Shown one piece after another: positions 8,106 through 16,623 of a DNA stretch of 64,000 bases. The stretch comes from Thiohalocapsa sp. GTDB lineage: Bacteria; Pseudomonadota; Gammaproteobacteria; Chromatiales; Chromatiaceae. The DNA is taken from the NCBI GenBank assembly GCA_021736785.1, contig JAIPFF010000021.1:1-64000 (forward strand), read 5' to 3'. Positions within the stretch are counted from its first letter, which is position 1. Every line of letters starts with the position of its first letter. The notes below the pieces were generated by a model, which was not told the origin of the DNA, ran no database searches, and saw nothing but the letters and a program-made list of their open reading frames with translations. The translations under genes and the position numbers were made by a program.

Positions 8106-9791
8106 TCAGCGGATATAGAGCAGCAAGGTGCAACCGAGCAGCAGCGCCACCCAGAGCACCATGCTGCCGGTGGGTCGGGTTCGCGCCAGGATGCCTTGCG
8201 GGCCGTGATGGGCATACAGGTTGTCGATGAGGCGCCGCACGGTCCTTGCGGTCCGGGCCTCGAATCCGGCATGGGCCGTCGTGGTGCGCACGGCGAACTC
8301 CTCGCCCAGGGACTTGAAGAACCGCCGGTAGAACCAGTCGAAATCGAGACTGATGGTCAGCGTGCGCTTCATTTGGTCGAGCATCACGAAGAACGCGAAT
8401 CCGGCGAACAACAGCAGCTGCAGCTGCGTCAGCACGTGATCGAGGGTGTAGGGCTGATAGTCGAGCGGATACGGCAGCATCACGTAGATGACCTGCGGGA
8501 ACAATCCCAGCCCGATGCAGAGAAACGAGAACAGCCCCATGGCCTGCATCATGTTGCGCGGCGGCTCCGGCGGGCGCAGCCCGGAATCACGCTGGAAGAA
8601 TACGAACCACGGGAATTTGATGCCGGCGTGCAGGAAGACGCCGGCCGAGGCCGCCAGCAGCAGCAGCCAGACGATCATCAGACCTTCGTGCGCCGCCGCC
8701 GAGGTCTCGAGCGACTTGGTCACGAAGCCGGACGTGAACGGAAACGCCGAGATGGCCAGCGCGCCGATGATGCCGTGCATCGCCGTCAACGGCATGGACT
8801 GGAATAGGCCGCCCAGGTCGGTGCACTTGCGCTTGCCGGTCATCATCAGCACGCTGCCGGCGGACATCAGCAGCAGGGCCTTATAGATAATGTGCGCAAA
8901 CGCATGCGCCGCGGCACCGTTCAGCGCCAGTTCGGTGCCGATACCGATGGCGCAGACCATGAAGCCCACCTGGTTGACGATGCTGTAGGCCAGGATACGG
9001 CGCATGTCGTTCTCGAGCAGCGCATAGATGATGCCGTAGAACACCATGTAGAGGCCGATCCAGATCAGTATGTCGGCGCCCGGGAAGACCACCAGGAGCG
9101 CGAAGACGGCCGTCTTCGTGGTGAACGCCGACAACACGACGGTGCCGCTCGGCGATGCCTCCGGGTAGGCATCGGCAATCCACGCCGACAGCGGCGGCGC
9201 GCCGGCGTTGATGAGGAAGCCGATGAGGATCAGCACCGCGCCGAAGGACTCCGGCGCCAGGGCACGCACGGCGATGTCTCCGGTGGCGGCAAAGTGGGCA
9301 GCGATGCCGGCCATCAGCACGACGCCGCCCAGCAAGTGGATCATCAGGTAGCGGAAGCCGGCGCGGCGGGCGCTCTCGGTGCCGGCGGAGTAAACGACCA
9401 AGGTCGATCCGAGCGCCATCAGCTCCCAATAGATAAACAGCGTGACGAAATCGCCGGCGAAGGTGACGCCGATGGCGGAGCCCGCATAGACCAGCGTCGC
9501 CATCACTTCGACGTTGCGCGCATTGCCCAGCCCGTAGAGGCCGCCGGCGAAGGCCATGATCGCGAACACCGTCGCGAACAGCCGCCCGGCCGCGGTGTAG
9601 TGCACCGGGTCGAGCTCGAAGCCGAGGAACGGGATCGGGAAGTGGGCATTCGCCGGCACCAGCCAGACCAGTACCAGCGTCAGCAACGGCAGACCTAGGA
9701 TCAGGAGCCGACGCCGATCACCCTTCGCGAACGGGATCAGGAAGGCGCCCAGCACCATGACCAGGCCGGGCGGCAACGCGAATTCACTCAT
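8106..9791 (-). CDS. Mrp antiporter MrpD/NuoN-like subunit with C-terminal extension (third copy)
   Basis: Polytopic proton/cation translocation subunit of the Na+/H+ antiporter family related to NuoL/M/N. Typical segments are the helix-7 region FIYWELMALGSTLVVY (conserved Glu) and the helix-8 region with AGAPPLSAWIADAYPEASP, where antiporter D subunits have a Lys-containing P-H-x-W-L-P loop. After about residue 430 there is an extra tail with two more hydrophobic stretches and a soluble end (SLDFDWFYRRFFKSLG), as in the C-terminal part of long MrpD/NuoL-like proteins. It is 561 residues long and last in the operon, overlapping the 86-residue gene by 8 bp. Whether it stands in for the missing long MrpA is unclear. 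Confidence 0.82.
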   Translation of the reverse strand: MSEFALPPGLVMVLGAFLIPFAKGDRRRLLILGLPLLTLVLVWLVPANAHFPIPFLGFELDPVHYTAAGRLFATVFAIMAFAGGLYGLGNARNVEVMATLVYAGSAIGVTFAGDFVTLFIYWELMALGSTLVVYSAGTESARRAGFRYLMIHLLGGVVLMAGIAAHFAATGDIAVRALAPESFGAVLILIGFLINAGAPPLSAWIADAYPEASPSGTVVLSAFTTKTAVFALLVVFPGADILIWIGLYMVFYGIIYALLENDMRRILAYSIVNQVGFMVCAIGIGTELALNGAAAHAFAHIIYKALLLMSAGSVLMMTGKRKCTDLGGLFQSMPLTAMHGIIGALAISAFPFTSGFVTKSLETSAAAHEGLMIVWLLLLAASAGVFLHAGIKFPWFVFFQRDSGLRPPEPPRNMMQAMGLFSFLCIGLGLFPQVIYVMLPYPLDYQPYTLDHVLTQLQLLLFAGFAFFVMLDQMKRTLTISLDFDWFYRRFFKSLGEEFAVRTTTAHAGFEARTARTVRRLIDNLYAHHGPQGILARTRPTGSMVLWVALLLGCTLLLYIR

Positions 9792-10044
9792 CGTAGTAGT
9801 TTTCGTCGCGCTTCACGAAGATACCCAGCACCTTGGCCAGCGCCACCATGCCCGCGCAGGTCACGAACCCGTACCAGGCGTAAAAGCCCGGGCTCGCATC
9901 CAGGCTGAACACTTGCGGCGTAAAGTGGGCATGATGGTGAATAAACACATCGGGCAGCAGGACCAGCACCAGGATCACGATCTGAATGGCCCATAGCTTG
10001 GGCCAGTTCTCGGGTCGGTAGAGCCAATGTCTGGAGTCTTTCAT
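9784..10044 (-). CDS. Small two-helix membrane protein in the mrp operon, unknown
   Basis: Eighty-six residues with two hydrophobic segments (about 16-34, LWAIQIVILVLVLLPDVF, and 57-73). Between them is a His-rich loop HHHAHF, and the end is a charged KRDENYYDE tail. I do not recognise it as any standard Mrp subunit. It sits between two MrpD-like genes, 23 bp after one and overlapping the next by 8 bp, so it is certainly co-transcribed and probably part of the complex. The His-rich stretch between helices might bind a metal or act in proton transfer; that is speculation. Confidence 0.75.
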   Translation of the reverse strand: MKDSRHWLYRPENWPKLWAIQIVILVLVLLPDVFIHHHAHFTPQVFSLDASPGFYAWYGFVTCAGMVALAKVLGIFVKRDENYYDE

Positions 10045-10067
10045 GACGAGTCGCCCCTTTTACACCG

Positions 10068-11528
10068 TTAGGCGCCGGCCATCTGGCGGGCCAGGTCAAG
10101 CGGGATCTGGTGGAACAGAAACAGGAGCACGGTCAAAGCGGCCGTCGCGGTCAGCGCGGCGACGATCGGCCAAGGCGCCTCGCCGTGCTCCGGGCCGCCG
10201 TTATCGCCGTCGCGCGCAAAGGCGCTGAAGACGATGGGCAGGAAATAGGCGGCATTGAGCACCGTGGACAACACCACGACACCCACCGCGACCCACTGCT
10301 CCATCGAGAATGCCCCCACCAGCAGGTACCACTTGGAGATGAAGCCCGCCGCCGGCGGCACGCCGATCATCGACAGCGAGCCGATGGTAAAGGCGGTCAT
10401 CGTCCACGGCATACGCCAGCCGATGCCGCGCAGTTGCGAGACCTCGGTCTTGTGGGCGGCCGTGTAGATGGCACCGGCGGCGAAGAACAGCGTGATCTTG
10501 CCGAACGCGTGGGCGGCGATGTGCAGCGCCGCGCCGACCACCGACAGCGGCGCCAGGATCGCGGCCGCCAGGATCACGTAGGACAGCTGGCTGACCGTCG
10601 AGTAAGCGAGACGACGCTTCAAATTGTCCTGCCGCAGCGCGATCACCGACGCGACGATGATGGTAAATCCGGCAGCATAGAGCAGCCATTGCGCCGAAGG
10701 CTCGGCCTGCAGCGTCTCCAGGCCGAACACATAGACGATGACCTTCACCACCGTGAACACACCGGCTTTGACCACCGCCACCGCGTGCAGCAGCGCGCTG
10801 ACAGGCGTCGGCGCCACCATCGCCGCCGGCAGCCAGCGGTGCACCGGCATCAGTGCCGCCTTACCGATGCCGAACATGAACAGGAACAGCAGTACACCGA
10901 CCAGCGGCCCGTCGAGATGCCCGGCCAGAATGCCGCCGTCGGTGAAATCCGTGGTACCGGCCGCGGACCAGGTCCAGACAATGGCGGGCAGCAGCAGGCC
11001 GATCGACGTGGCGATCAGAATACCCAGATAGACGCGGCCGCCATCCCGGGCGGCTTCGGTGCCCTTGTGGGTGACCAGCGGATAGGTGGAGAGGGTCAGC
11101 ACCTCGTAGAAGATGAACAACGTGACCAGGTTGGCCGAGAACGCGATACCCATCGCCGCCCACAGCGCGATCGCGAAGCAGACGTAGAAACGCGTCTGGT
11201 GCGACTCGTCGTTGCCGCGCATGTAGCCGATGGAATAGAGCGAATTGATCGGCCAGAGCAGCGATGCAACCAAAGCGAAGATCATGCCCAGCGGTTCGAC
11301 GCGAAAGGCAATGGCGATACCGGGCAGGATCTCGTCGAAGGCCCACTGCGGCCGTGCCCCGGCCAGTACGTCGGGCAGCAGGCTGAGCACCGCCGCGAGC
11401 AGCAGCAGCGCCGTCACCAGCGTGACACCCTCGCGCAGGTTCGGCGCCTTTCCGGCGATCGCGATAGCGGCCGCGCCGAGCAGCGGCACCGTCATCGCGG
11501 CGATGATGGCGATCTGGTCGGCACTCAT
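10068..11528 (-). CDS. mrpD: Mrp antiporter subunit D (second copy)
   Basis: NuoM/NuoN-like membrane subunit of 486 residues with about 14 predicted helices. The key Glu lies in FIFYEVLTLSTYPLVTHKG and the conserved loop is MPVHRWLPAAMVAPTPVSALLHAVAVVKAG, which contains the P-V-H-x-W-L-P and H-A-V-x-V-K signatures of proton-translocating antiporter modules. Its start overlaps the stop of the preceding mrpD by four bases. It acts in the cytoplasmic membrane with the other Mrp proteins to exchange Na+ for H+. Confidence 0.92.
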   Translation of the reverse strand: MSADQIAIIAAMTVPLLGAAAIAIAGKAPNLREGVTLVTALLLLAAVLSLLPDVLAGARPQWAFDEILPGIAIAFRVEPLGMIFALVASLLWPINSLYSIGYMRGNDESHQTRFYVCFAIALWAAMGIAFSANLVTLFIFYEVLTLSTYPLVTHKGTEAARDGGRVYLGILIATSIGLLLPAIVWTWSAAGTTDFTDGGILAGHLDGPLVGVLLFLFMFGIGKAALMPVHRWLPAAMVAPTPVSALLHAVAVVKAGVFTVVKVIVYVFGLETLQAEPSAQWLLYAAGFTIIVASVIALRQDNLKRRLAYSTVSQLSYVILAAAILAPLSVVGAALHIAAHAFGKITLFFAAGAIYTAAHKTEVSQLRGIGWRMPWTMTAFTIGSLSMIGVPPAAGFISKWYLLVGAFSMEQWVAVGVVVLSTVLNAAYFLPIVFSAFARDGDNGGPEHGEAPWPIVAALTATAALTVLLFLFHQIPLDLARQMAGA

Positions 11529-13006
11529 TTGACAGCCCCGAACAAATGCGCGGCGGCATCACCGGCGACGCCCAGCGTGAGGCTGCTATGGATACCGAAA
11601 TAGAGATTGGCGGCGACCAGGATCCAAGTCGGAATCAGCAGCACGGCCGGCGCCTCTTGCACCGTCTCGGTGCCGGCCGGGCGCTCGCGGAAGTAGGCCG
11701 CCTCGACGACGCGGCCGATATAGACCACCGCAATCAGCGAGGTGACCAGCACCAGCGCGGCCAGCGGCCACCAGCCCAGTTCCATCGCCGCCGACAGCAG
11801 ATACCATTTCGATAGAAAGCCGACCGTGAGCGGCACGCCGATCAGGCTGAGACCGCCGACCACGAACGCCGCCATCGTCAACGGCATGTCGCGGGCGATG
11901 CCGGCCATCCGATCGATATCGCAGCGCCCGATGCGATAGCAGACAGCACCCAGCGCGAGGAACAGCGCGCCCTTCATCAAGGCGTGGTTGAACAGATGCA
12001 CCAGGCTCGCGGTCAGGCCGGTGACGGTGGCCATACCGATCCCGAGCAGCATGTAGCCGATCTGGGCGACGGACGAATACGCCAGCATTCGCTTGATGTC
12101 ATGCTGGAACACCGCGACTACCGAGGTAATGAAGATGCCGACCGCCGCAAGCGGCAATACCAGCACCTCGATGTGCATGGACTCGAACGCGAAGTGGGTT
12201 CCGAAGACCGTGTAGACGAAGCGGATCATCGCGTACAACGCCACCTTGGTGGCCGTTGCCGCCAAGAAGGCCGTGACCACCGACGGCGCAAACGTATAGG
12301 CATTGGGCAGCCAAAGGTGCAGCGGGAACATGGCGAGCTTCAGCGCCAAACCCACGGTGATGAACGCGAACGCGGTCTTCAGCGTGCGCCGGTCTTCCAA
12401 CGCGTCGATACGCTCGGCGAGGTCCGCCATATTCAGCGTACCGGTAAGCTGATACATCAGCCCGACACCGATGATGAAGAACGTGGCGCCGATGGTTCCC
12501 ATGATCAGGTATTGATACGCGGCGGTCAGCGAGCGCCGGTCCTTGCCGAGGCTGATCAAGGCATATGTGGAAAGCGAAGAAATCTCCAGCAGCACGAATA
12601 GATTGAACGCGTCGCCGGTGATGACGATACCGAGCAGGCCGGCCAGGCAAAGCAGCATCAGCGTGAAGGCGAGCGGCAGCAAATGCGCGTCGATCTCGGA
12701 GCTCAGGCTGCGCCAGGCGTAGGGCATCATCACGGCGGCGATCAGCGACACGATCAGCAGCACATAGGCCGCCAGGCGGTCGACGACGTATTCGATCCCC
12801 CAGGGCGCGGCCCATCCGCCGAAGGCGTAATGGATAACCGAGCCGTCCTTGACCTGCCACAGCAGCACCACGCTGATGGCGAGCCCGAGCCAACTGATCA
12901 GCGTCGCGACCAGCCAGGCAGGACGCCCGCGGCTGAGCAACAAGCACAGCGGTGCAGCCAGCAGTGGCAGGACCACCTGCAGGGCGGGTAGGTTCTCGAC
13001 GATCAC
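11525..13006 (-). CDS. mrpD: Mrp antiporter subunit D (first copy)
   Basis: MrpD/NuoN-type proton-translocating subunit, 493 residues. It shows LFVLLEISSLSTYALIS, with the essential helix-5 Glu, and the loop FPLHLWLPNAYTFAPSVVTAFLAATATKVALY, a D-subunit hallmark in which the Lys follows A-T. Close resemblance to MrpD of classical systems makes this the likely true MrpD, with the next two genes as paralogues. It is coupled to mrpC (overlap 4 bp) and to the downstream mrpD (overlap 4 bp). Confidence 0.92.
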   Translation of the reverse strand: MIVENLPALQVVLPLLAAPLCLLLSRGRPAWLVATLISWLGLAISVVLLWQVKDGSVIHYAFGGWAAPWGIEYVVDRLAAYVLLIVSLIAAVMMPYAWRSLSSEIDAHLLPLAFTLMLLCLAGLLGIVITGDAFNLFVLLEISSLSTYALISLGKDRRSLTAAYQYLIMGTIGATFFIIGVGLMYQLTGTLNMADLAERIDALEDRRTLKTAFAFITVGLALKLAMFPLHLWLPNAYTFAPSVVTAFLAATATKVALYAMIRFVYTVFGTHFAFESMHIEVLVLPLAAVGIFITSVVAVFQHDIKRMLAYSSVAQIGYMLLGIGMATVTGLTASLVHLFNHALMKGALFLALGAVCYRIGRCDIDRMAGIARDMPLTMAAFVVGGLSLIGVPLTVGFLSKWYLLSAAMELGWWPLAALVLVTSLIAVVYIGRVVEAAYFRERPAGTETVQEAPAVLLIPTWILVAANLYFGIHSSLTLGVAGDAAAHLFGAVK

Positions 13007-13356
13007 AGGCTGTCGTCCTTGGCGTGGATCTCGTCTTCCTCGATGGTTCCGTAGGCCTCTTTGATACGCACCACCAAGGCCAGCCCCAGCGCCGTCGTCG
13101 CGACGCCGACCACGATGGCTGTCAGGATCAGCACATGGGGCAGCGGGTTTGAATACAGAGCACCGTCGGCAAGCACGATCGGCGCGGTTCCGCCGGCCAC
13201 CTTACCCATCGAGATGTAGAGCAAGAAAACGGACGTCTGAAAGATATTCAGACCGACGATCTTGGCAACCAGATTGCCGCGCGCGATGACGACGTAGAAG
13301 CCCGTCATCATCAGAAAAAAGACCACCCAGTAATTGAACTGACCTAGAAGCACCAT
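13003..13356 (-). CDS. mrpC: Mrp antiporter subunit C (NuoK-like)
   Basis: NuoK homologue of 117 residues with three transmembrane helices: FNYWVVFFLMMTGFYVVIA, then IVGLNIFQTSVFLLYISMG, then VLILTAIVVGVATTALGLAL. The conserved ALxL-V-R-I-K-E end (LALVVRIKEAYGTIEEDE) is present. It lies between mrpB (1 bp gap) and mrpD (4 bp overlap). Confidence 0.93.
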   Translation of the reverse strand: MVLLGQFNYWVVFFLMMTGFYVVIARGNLVAKIVGLNIFQTSVFLLYISMGKVAGGTAPIVLADGALYSNPLPHVLILTAIVVGVATTALGLALVVRIKEAYGTIEEDEIHAKDDSL

Positions 13357-13357
13357 G

Positions 13358-13774
13358 TCAGTTCTGCTCCCCCATGAAGGCGTAAAAGATCACCATCATG
13401 ACAGCAGCCACGGTGATGCCGACGCCGAGCTCGATGATCAGGATTCCGTAATGCTGGCCGTGGATCGGATCGTGCGCGAGAAAGCCGTAGTCCAGGAAGT
13501 GGCCGCCGAGCAGCATCGACGCGATACCGACCCCCCCGTAGAGCAGCACGCCGATGGCCATCATGGGCTTGAGCACCGCCGGCGGCATCACCGCCATGGC
13601 GCGATCGACGCCCTGCACCAGCGCATAGAGAATGATGCCGGTGGCAAATATAACGCCGGCCTGGAAGCCGCCGCCCGGCCCGAAATCACCATGGAACTGC
13701 ACGTAAAGCGCGAACAGCAGAATAAAGGGCACCAGAATCTTGGCGAAAACGACCAAGACGACATTCTTATCCAT
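13358..13774 (-). CDS. mrpB: Mrp antiporter subunit B
   Basis: MnhB-family membrane protein of 138 residues with four helices. The motif HGDFGPGGGFQAGVI is diagnostic for MrpB. The ATG at 13774 is chosen because an AAGGGG Shine-Dalgarno lies six bases upstream; another ATG at 13780 directly abuts that site. The start overlaps the end of the DUF4040 gene by 8 bp. Confidence 0.93.
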   Translation of the reverse strand: MDKNVVLVVFAKILVPFILLFALYVQFHGDFGPGGGFQAGVIFATGIILYALVQGVDRAMAVMPPAVLKPMMAIGVLLYGGVGIASMLLGGHFLDYGFLAHDPIHGQHYGILIIELGVGITVAAVMMVIFYAFMGEQN

Positions 13775-14378
13775 CGCCATCCCCTTTTCGGCGCCGCCGC
13801 ACACCGAGCAGTGCCAGAACGCCGACACCGGCCGTAAACACCACTGCCACTTCGCCCAGCGTATCGAACCCGCGGTAGCTCGCCAGAACCGCCGTCACCA
13901 TGTTCGGAACGCCGACCTCCTCGGGCCCGGCCTCGATGTAGCGATCGGCCACATGCAGGTGGATCGGCGCCCCCGGATCGGCGAACCGGGGCATATCCTG
14001 CGTGCCCCAGAACAGCACGGCGCCGGTAATGATGACGACGGTCAGGGGCAACGCCGGCGAATGCCGAGCCGGTGCCTGCTTATGGCCTGTTCGAGCCAGC
14101 GTCGTCAGCATCAACACGGTCGTAATTCCGGCGCCGACGGCAGCCTCGGTGAAGGCCACATCGACGGCATCGAGCACGACGAAGATGCCCGCCGTGATCA
14201 GGCTGTAAATGCCGAACAGCATCACGACGGCGAATAGGCTTTTGATCCGCACGACGGCAATGGCCGTTATCACCAGCAGGATCAGCAGCAGAACGTCGAT
14301 AACTTGGTCGATGACGGCGCTCCTAATCGGACAGGCGCGGATGCCAGCCGGAATGCATGGCCGCCCGCGCCAGCGCAT
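13767..14378 (-). CDS. Stand-alone DUF4040 / MrpA C-terminal-like subunit
   Basis: Corresponds to the MrpA C-terminal (DUF4040, MbhD/MbhE-like) region, here a separate protein as in group-2/3 Mrp systems. The core is IDQVIDVLLLILLVITAIAVV, then a Glu-containing helix (DVAFTEAAVGAGITTVLML) known to be important in MrpA and MbhD, then ASYRGFDTLGEVAVVFTAGV (MbhE-like). The only ATG/GTG/TTG start before the first helix is at 14378, which would overlap mrpG by 56 bp and lacks a good Shine-Dalgarno. A strong AGGAG at 14320-14324 instead points seven bases ahead to an ATC at 14312, so the true start may be a non-standard codon. Confidence 0.8.
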   Translation of the reverse strand: MRWRGRPCIPAGIRACPIRSAVIDQVIDVLLLILLVITAIAVVRIKSLFAVVMLFGIYSLITAGIFVVLDAVDVAFTEAAVGAGITTVLMLTTLARTGHKQAPARHSPALPLTVVIITGAVLFWGTQDMPRFADPGAPIHLHVADRYIEAGPEEVGVPNMVTAVLASYRGFDTLGEVAVVFTAGVGVLALLGVRRRRKGDGDG

Positions 14379-14628
14379 GGCTGGCCACCGGGCTGGTAAT
14401 CCACAGGAACATCAAGATGAAGGCGAGCTTCAGCGTCACCAGCGTCAGCCCGGCCTGCAGCATGAGGCCGCCCAGGATCAGGCCGGCGCTCAGCGTGTCG
14501 GTGACCCCCGCGGCATGGATACGGGTGTAGAAGTCCGGGAAGCGAATCACGCCGACGGCGCCGCTGATGCCCAGAAACACACCGCCGAGCAGCATTGCGA
14601 ACGAGAGCAGGTCGAGCAGCAAGGCCAT
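14323..14628 (-). CDS. mrpG: Mrp antiporter subunit G
   Basis: MnhG/MrpG-family protein of 101 residues with three hydrophobic helices. The family motif is VIRFPDFYTRIHAAGVTDTLSAGLILGG. Its start overlaps the mrpF stop (TGATG). It is thought to assist assembly and activity of the multi-subunit Na+/H+ antiporter. Confidence 0.93.
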   Translation of the reverse strand: MALLLDLLSFAMLLGGVFLGISGAVGVIRFPDFYTRIHAAGVTDTLSAGLILGGLMLQAGLTLVTLKLAFILMFLWITSPVASHALARAAMHSGWHPRLSD

Positions 14629-14906
14629 CAGAGATCCTCCGGCGCTCGCGGGTCGGCGACGCGCTCGACGAATTTGAGCACGGCGACGACGCCGACGAAA
14701 TTGATCAGCGCATAGGTCAGCGCGATGTCGAGAAAGTCCGGCCGGTCGGTCAGGAAGCCGTAGACGGCAATCAGCAGCGTGGTCTTGGTGCCGACCATGT
14801 TCACGGCCAGCACGCGGTCGAAAACGCTCGGACCGAGAAAGCCGCGAACGAGCGCCAGGGCCATCACCACCAAAATTCCCACGGCCGCCATCGCGTACAT
14901 GAGCAT
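14628..14906 (-). CDS. mrpF: Mrp antiporter subunit F
   Basis: MnhF-family protein of 92 residues with three helices and the motif GPSVFDRVLAVNMVGTKT, the PhaF/MrpF signature. The start at 14906 (MLMYAMAAVGILVVM) overlaps the mrpE stop by one base; the frame stays open upstream but that is shadow of mrpE. Confidence 0.93.
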   Translation of the reverse strand: MLMYAMAAVGILVVMALALVRGFLGPSVFDRVLAVNMVGTKTTLLIAVYGFLTDRPDFLDIALTYALINFVGVVAVLKFVERVADPRAPEDL

Positions 14907-15391
14907 CAGCGGTGCCCCTTCTCTACCGAGGTGACGCGTCGATCCATCTCGCCTTCGCGCAGGGCGTCCAGTCCCTCCTTCGTCAGCGCGTGCACCTCGA
15001 CATCGTCGTCGGTCACTTCGATAGCGACGGTCCCCGGGGTCAGCGTAATGGACTGCGCGTAGGCGGCTTTCGCGACGCCGGAGACCTGGCTCAGCGGCAG
15101 CCGCGCCATGCAAGGGCTGATCGGATGCTCTTTCGGCAGCCAGATACGCTTCACCACGTCGATGTTCGCCTTCACGATCTCCACCAGCAGCCACCAGGAG
15201 TAAGCCGTTATGCGAACAATGCTGACAGGGTAACTGCGTGGCGGATCGGCCCCGATCAACCGCGATCCGATCCAAGCCACCAGCAACGACGACGCCGCGC
15301 CGAAGGCGAGCAGCAAATCGTTGTCCCAGTAGCCGGACAGCAGCAGCCAAAAGGCACAAAGCAGCAGAAACAGGATCAGGAAATAACGCAC
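14906..15391 (-). CDS. mrpE: Mrp antiporter subunit E
   Basis: First gene of the mrp operon. It is an MnhE-family protein of 161 residues: two N-terminal helices (FLILFLLLCAFWLLLSG and a second around LLLAFGAASSLLVAWIG), a helix at SWWLLVEIVKANIDVVKRIW, and a cytoplasmic domain with TPGTVAIEVTDDDVEVHAL, the family signature. The gene order E-F-G-DUF4040-B-C-D-D-small-D differs from the classical A-B-C-D-E-F-G order. Confidence 0.93.
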   Translation of the reverse strand: MRYFLILFLLLCAFWLLLSGYWDNDLLLAFGAASSLLVAWIGSRLIGADPPRSYPVSIVRITAYSWWLLVEIVKANIDVVKRIWLPKEHPISPCMARLPLSQVSGVAKAAYAQSITLTPGTVAIEVTDDDVEVHALTKEGLDALREGEMDRRVTSVEKGHR

Positions 15392-16074
15392 GCGGTCATA
15401 CGAGCCAAAGGGGGAGCAACAATGCGCCGGCGGGCATCCGTCGTGGGACCCGGGCTTGCGCGCGACCCCCGATCAGGTCGCGCAGCGATTTAGGGCCACC
15501 GTTCTTGAGGCCCCGGCCATCGGCCGGCGCTCGGCACGAAGGCACGAATGTTAGGGGAAGCCGCAGTCAGCGGCAACCCGAGCGATCCGGCGGCAAAAGA
15601 GCCGGCGGGCACACGGCCGGTGCGCCGCTGCGGGATCATGGCGGCATGATCCCCCTGCGCACGGTCTCCGGCGCGGTGATCTTCGACCAATTCCGACGAG
15701 CAACGCCTGGTCGGCTGATAAGCCCGCCGCACGAAACCGGGCTGCGCGCCTCACCGAGCGGGCCTTGCGAGCGCGATGGTTACACGCCCCGCCCGCGGTC
15801 ACCGCTGCCGCTGAAGCGGCGTACGGCCGCCGAGCGTCCGGGGGCGCCTTGACCGATCGCCAATTCACTTCTAGCCTGGATACGGATGCTGCGCCAGACG
15901 AGCAGAGCCGGTTGGATGTCCTGTCCGTTCTCACTGCCGGGCTCGTGTTCGTCATCGCGGCACATGCTTTTCGAGATCCGGGCTTTTTCCGCTGTACGCG
16001 AGCGCTAAGCCGATCGAAGCATTTCCTCGCGCGCCCCGACCAACAACAACGTCCTTGAACGGAGGTGACCTGTC
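15392..16074. other. Divergent intergenic region between mrp operon and the peptidase/PLD/EEP cassette
   Basis: I see no convincing coding region in these 683 bases; the open frames have no family resemblance and poor starts. It must contain the mrpE promoter and the promoter of the cassette starting at 16075. It holds the long palindrome at 15632-15653. A weak TTGACC-N17-TAGCCT pair begins near 15849 and could be a plus-strand promoter, but only the -35 is good. Confidence 0.5.
15632..15653. repeat. Perfect 9-bp inverted repeat (GGGATCATG-GCGG-CATGATCCC)
   Basis: The arms match at all nine positions around a four-base centre. There is no T-run after it on either strand, so it is not a good intrinsic terminator. 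Its position about 240 bp before mrpE and 420 bp before the next operon fits an operator or an mRNA leader hairpin. Confidence 0.6.
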
Positions 16075-16620
16075 GTGGCCGAGCCAACCCTTGGTTTGAG
16101 TCCCATCAACCGAGACCTCTTCTTCCCGCCCCGCGAAAACCGAACAGACGCGATGCGGCTACGCCGGCTCATCGAAGGCCGGCAAATGCTGATTCGCAGA
16201 TACGGCATCGCCTACGGCGGCATCGCCGATACGCTCCGGCAGGTGCGCGACGGCAGCCACCCCGCGGTCTCTCAGATGTCCGCGGAGCAGCGCGCGGAGG
16301 TGGAGCGGCAGCTGCTGGCCGCCCGCGACGAGGTCGCACGCGGTTTCACCCAAGCGATCGCACGCTCGGAGAACGACGCCAACGAGCTCGCCCCGGGCAC
16401 CTTCCCGCGCGGCGACGCGCCGTTCCAGTCATTCGACCTCGGGGAATGGGCGGAGCAGATCCTCGAAGGCCTGATCAGCATCCTGGAAGGTCTGGCCGAT
16501 ATCTTCGATGCGTTCGGCTGGGATACCGGCGCCGCCGCGATGCAAGCGGGCGCGGACGCGGGCCACGCGCTGGACCGCTACGGCGAAGAGCAGGGGTGGT
16601 GGTCCCCCGACGACGATTGA
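16075..16620 (+). CDS. Hypothetical helical protein, first gene of peptidase/PLD/EEP cassette
   Basis: Not recognised. It has 181 residues, a GTG start with a perfect GGAGGTGA Shine-Dalgarno at 16061-16068, no signal peptide and no transmembrane helix. Residues about 20-105 look helical and charged. Residues about 125-150 form an amphipathic run (EWAEQILEGLISILEGLADI), and the protein ends in acidic WWSPDDD. Three bases separate it from the papain-like peptidase gene. It could be a substrate, chaperone or regulatory partner of that peptidase, or an adaptor for the nuclease-like proteins; nothing in the sequence decides this. Confidence 0.8.
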   Translation: MAEPTLGLSPINRDLFFPPRENRTDAMRLRRLIEGRQMLIRRYGIAYGGIADTLRQVRDGSHPAVSQMSAEQRAEVERQLLAARDEVARGFTQAIARSENDANELAPGTFPRGDAPFQSFDLGEWAEQILEGLISILEGLADIFDAFGWDTGAAAMQAGADAGHALDRYGEEQGWWSPDDD

Positions 16621-16623
16621 TCG

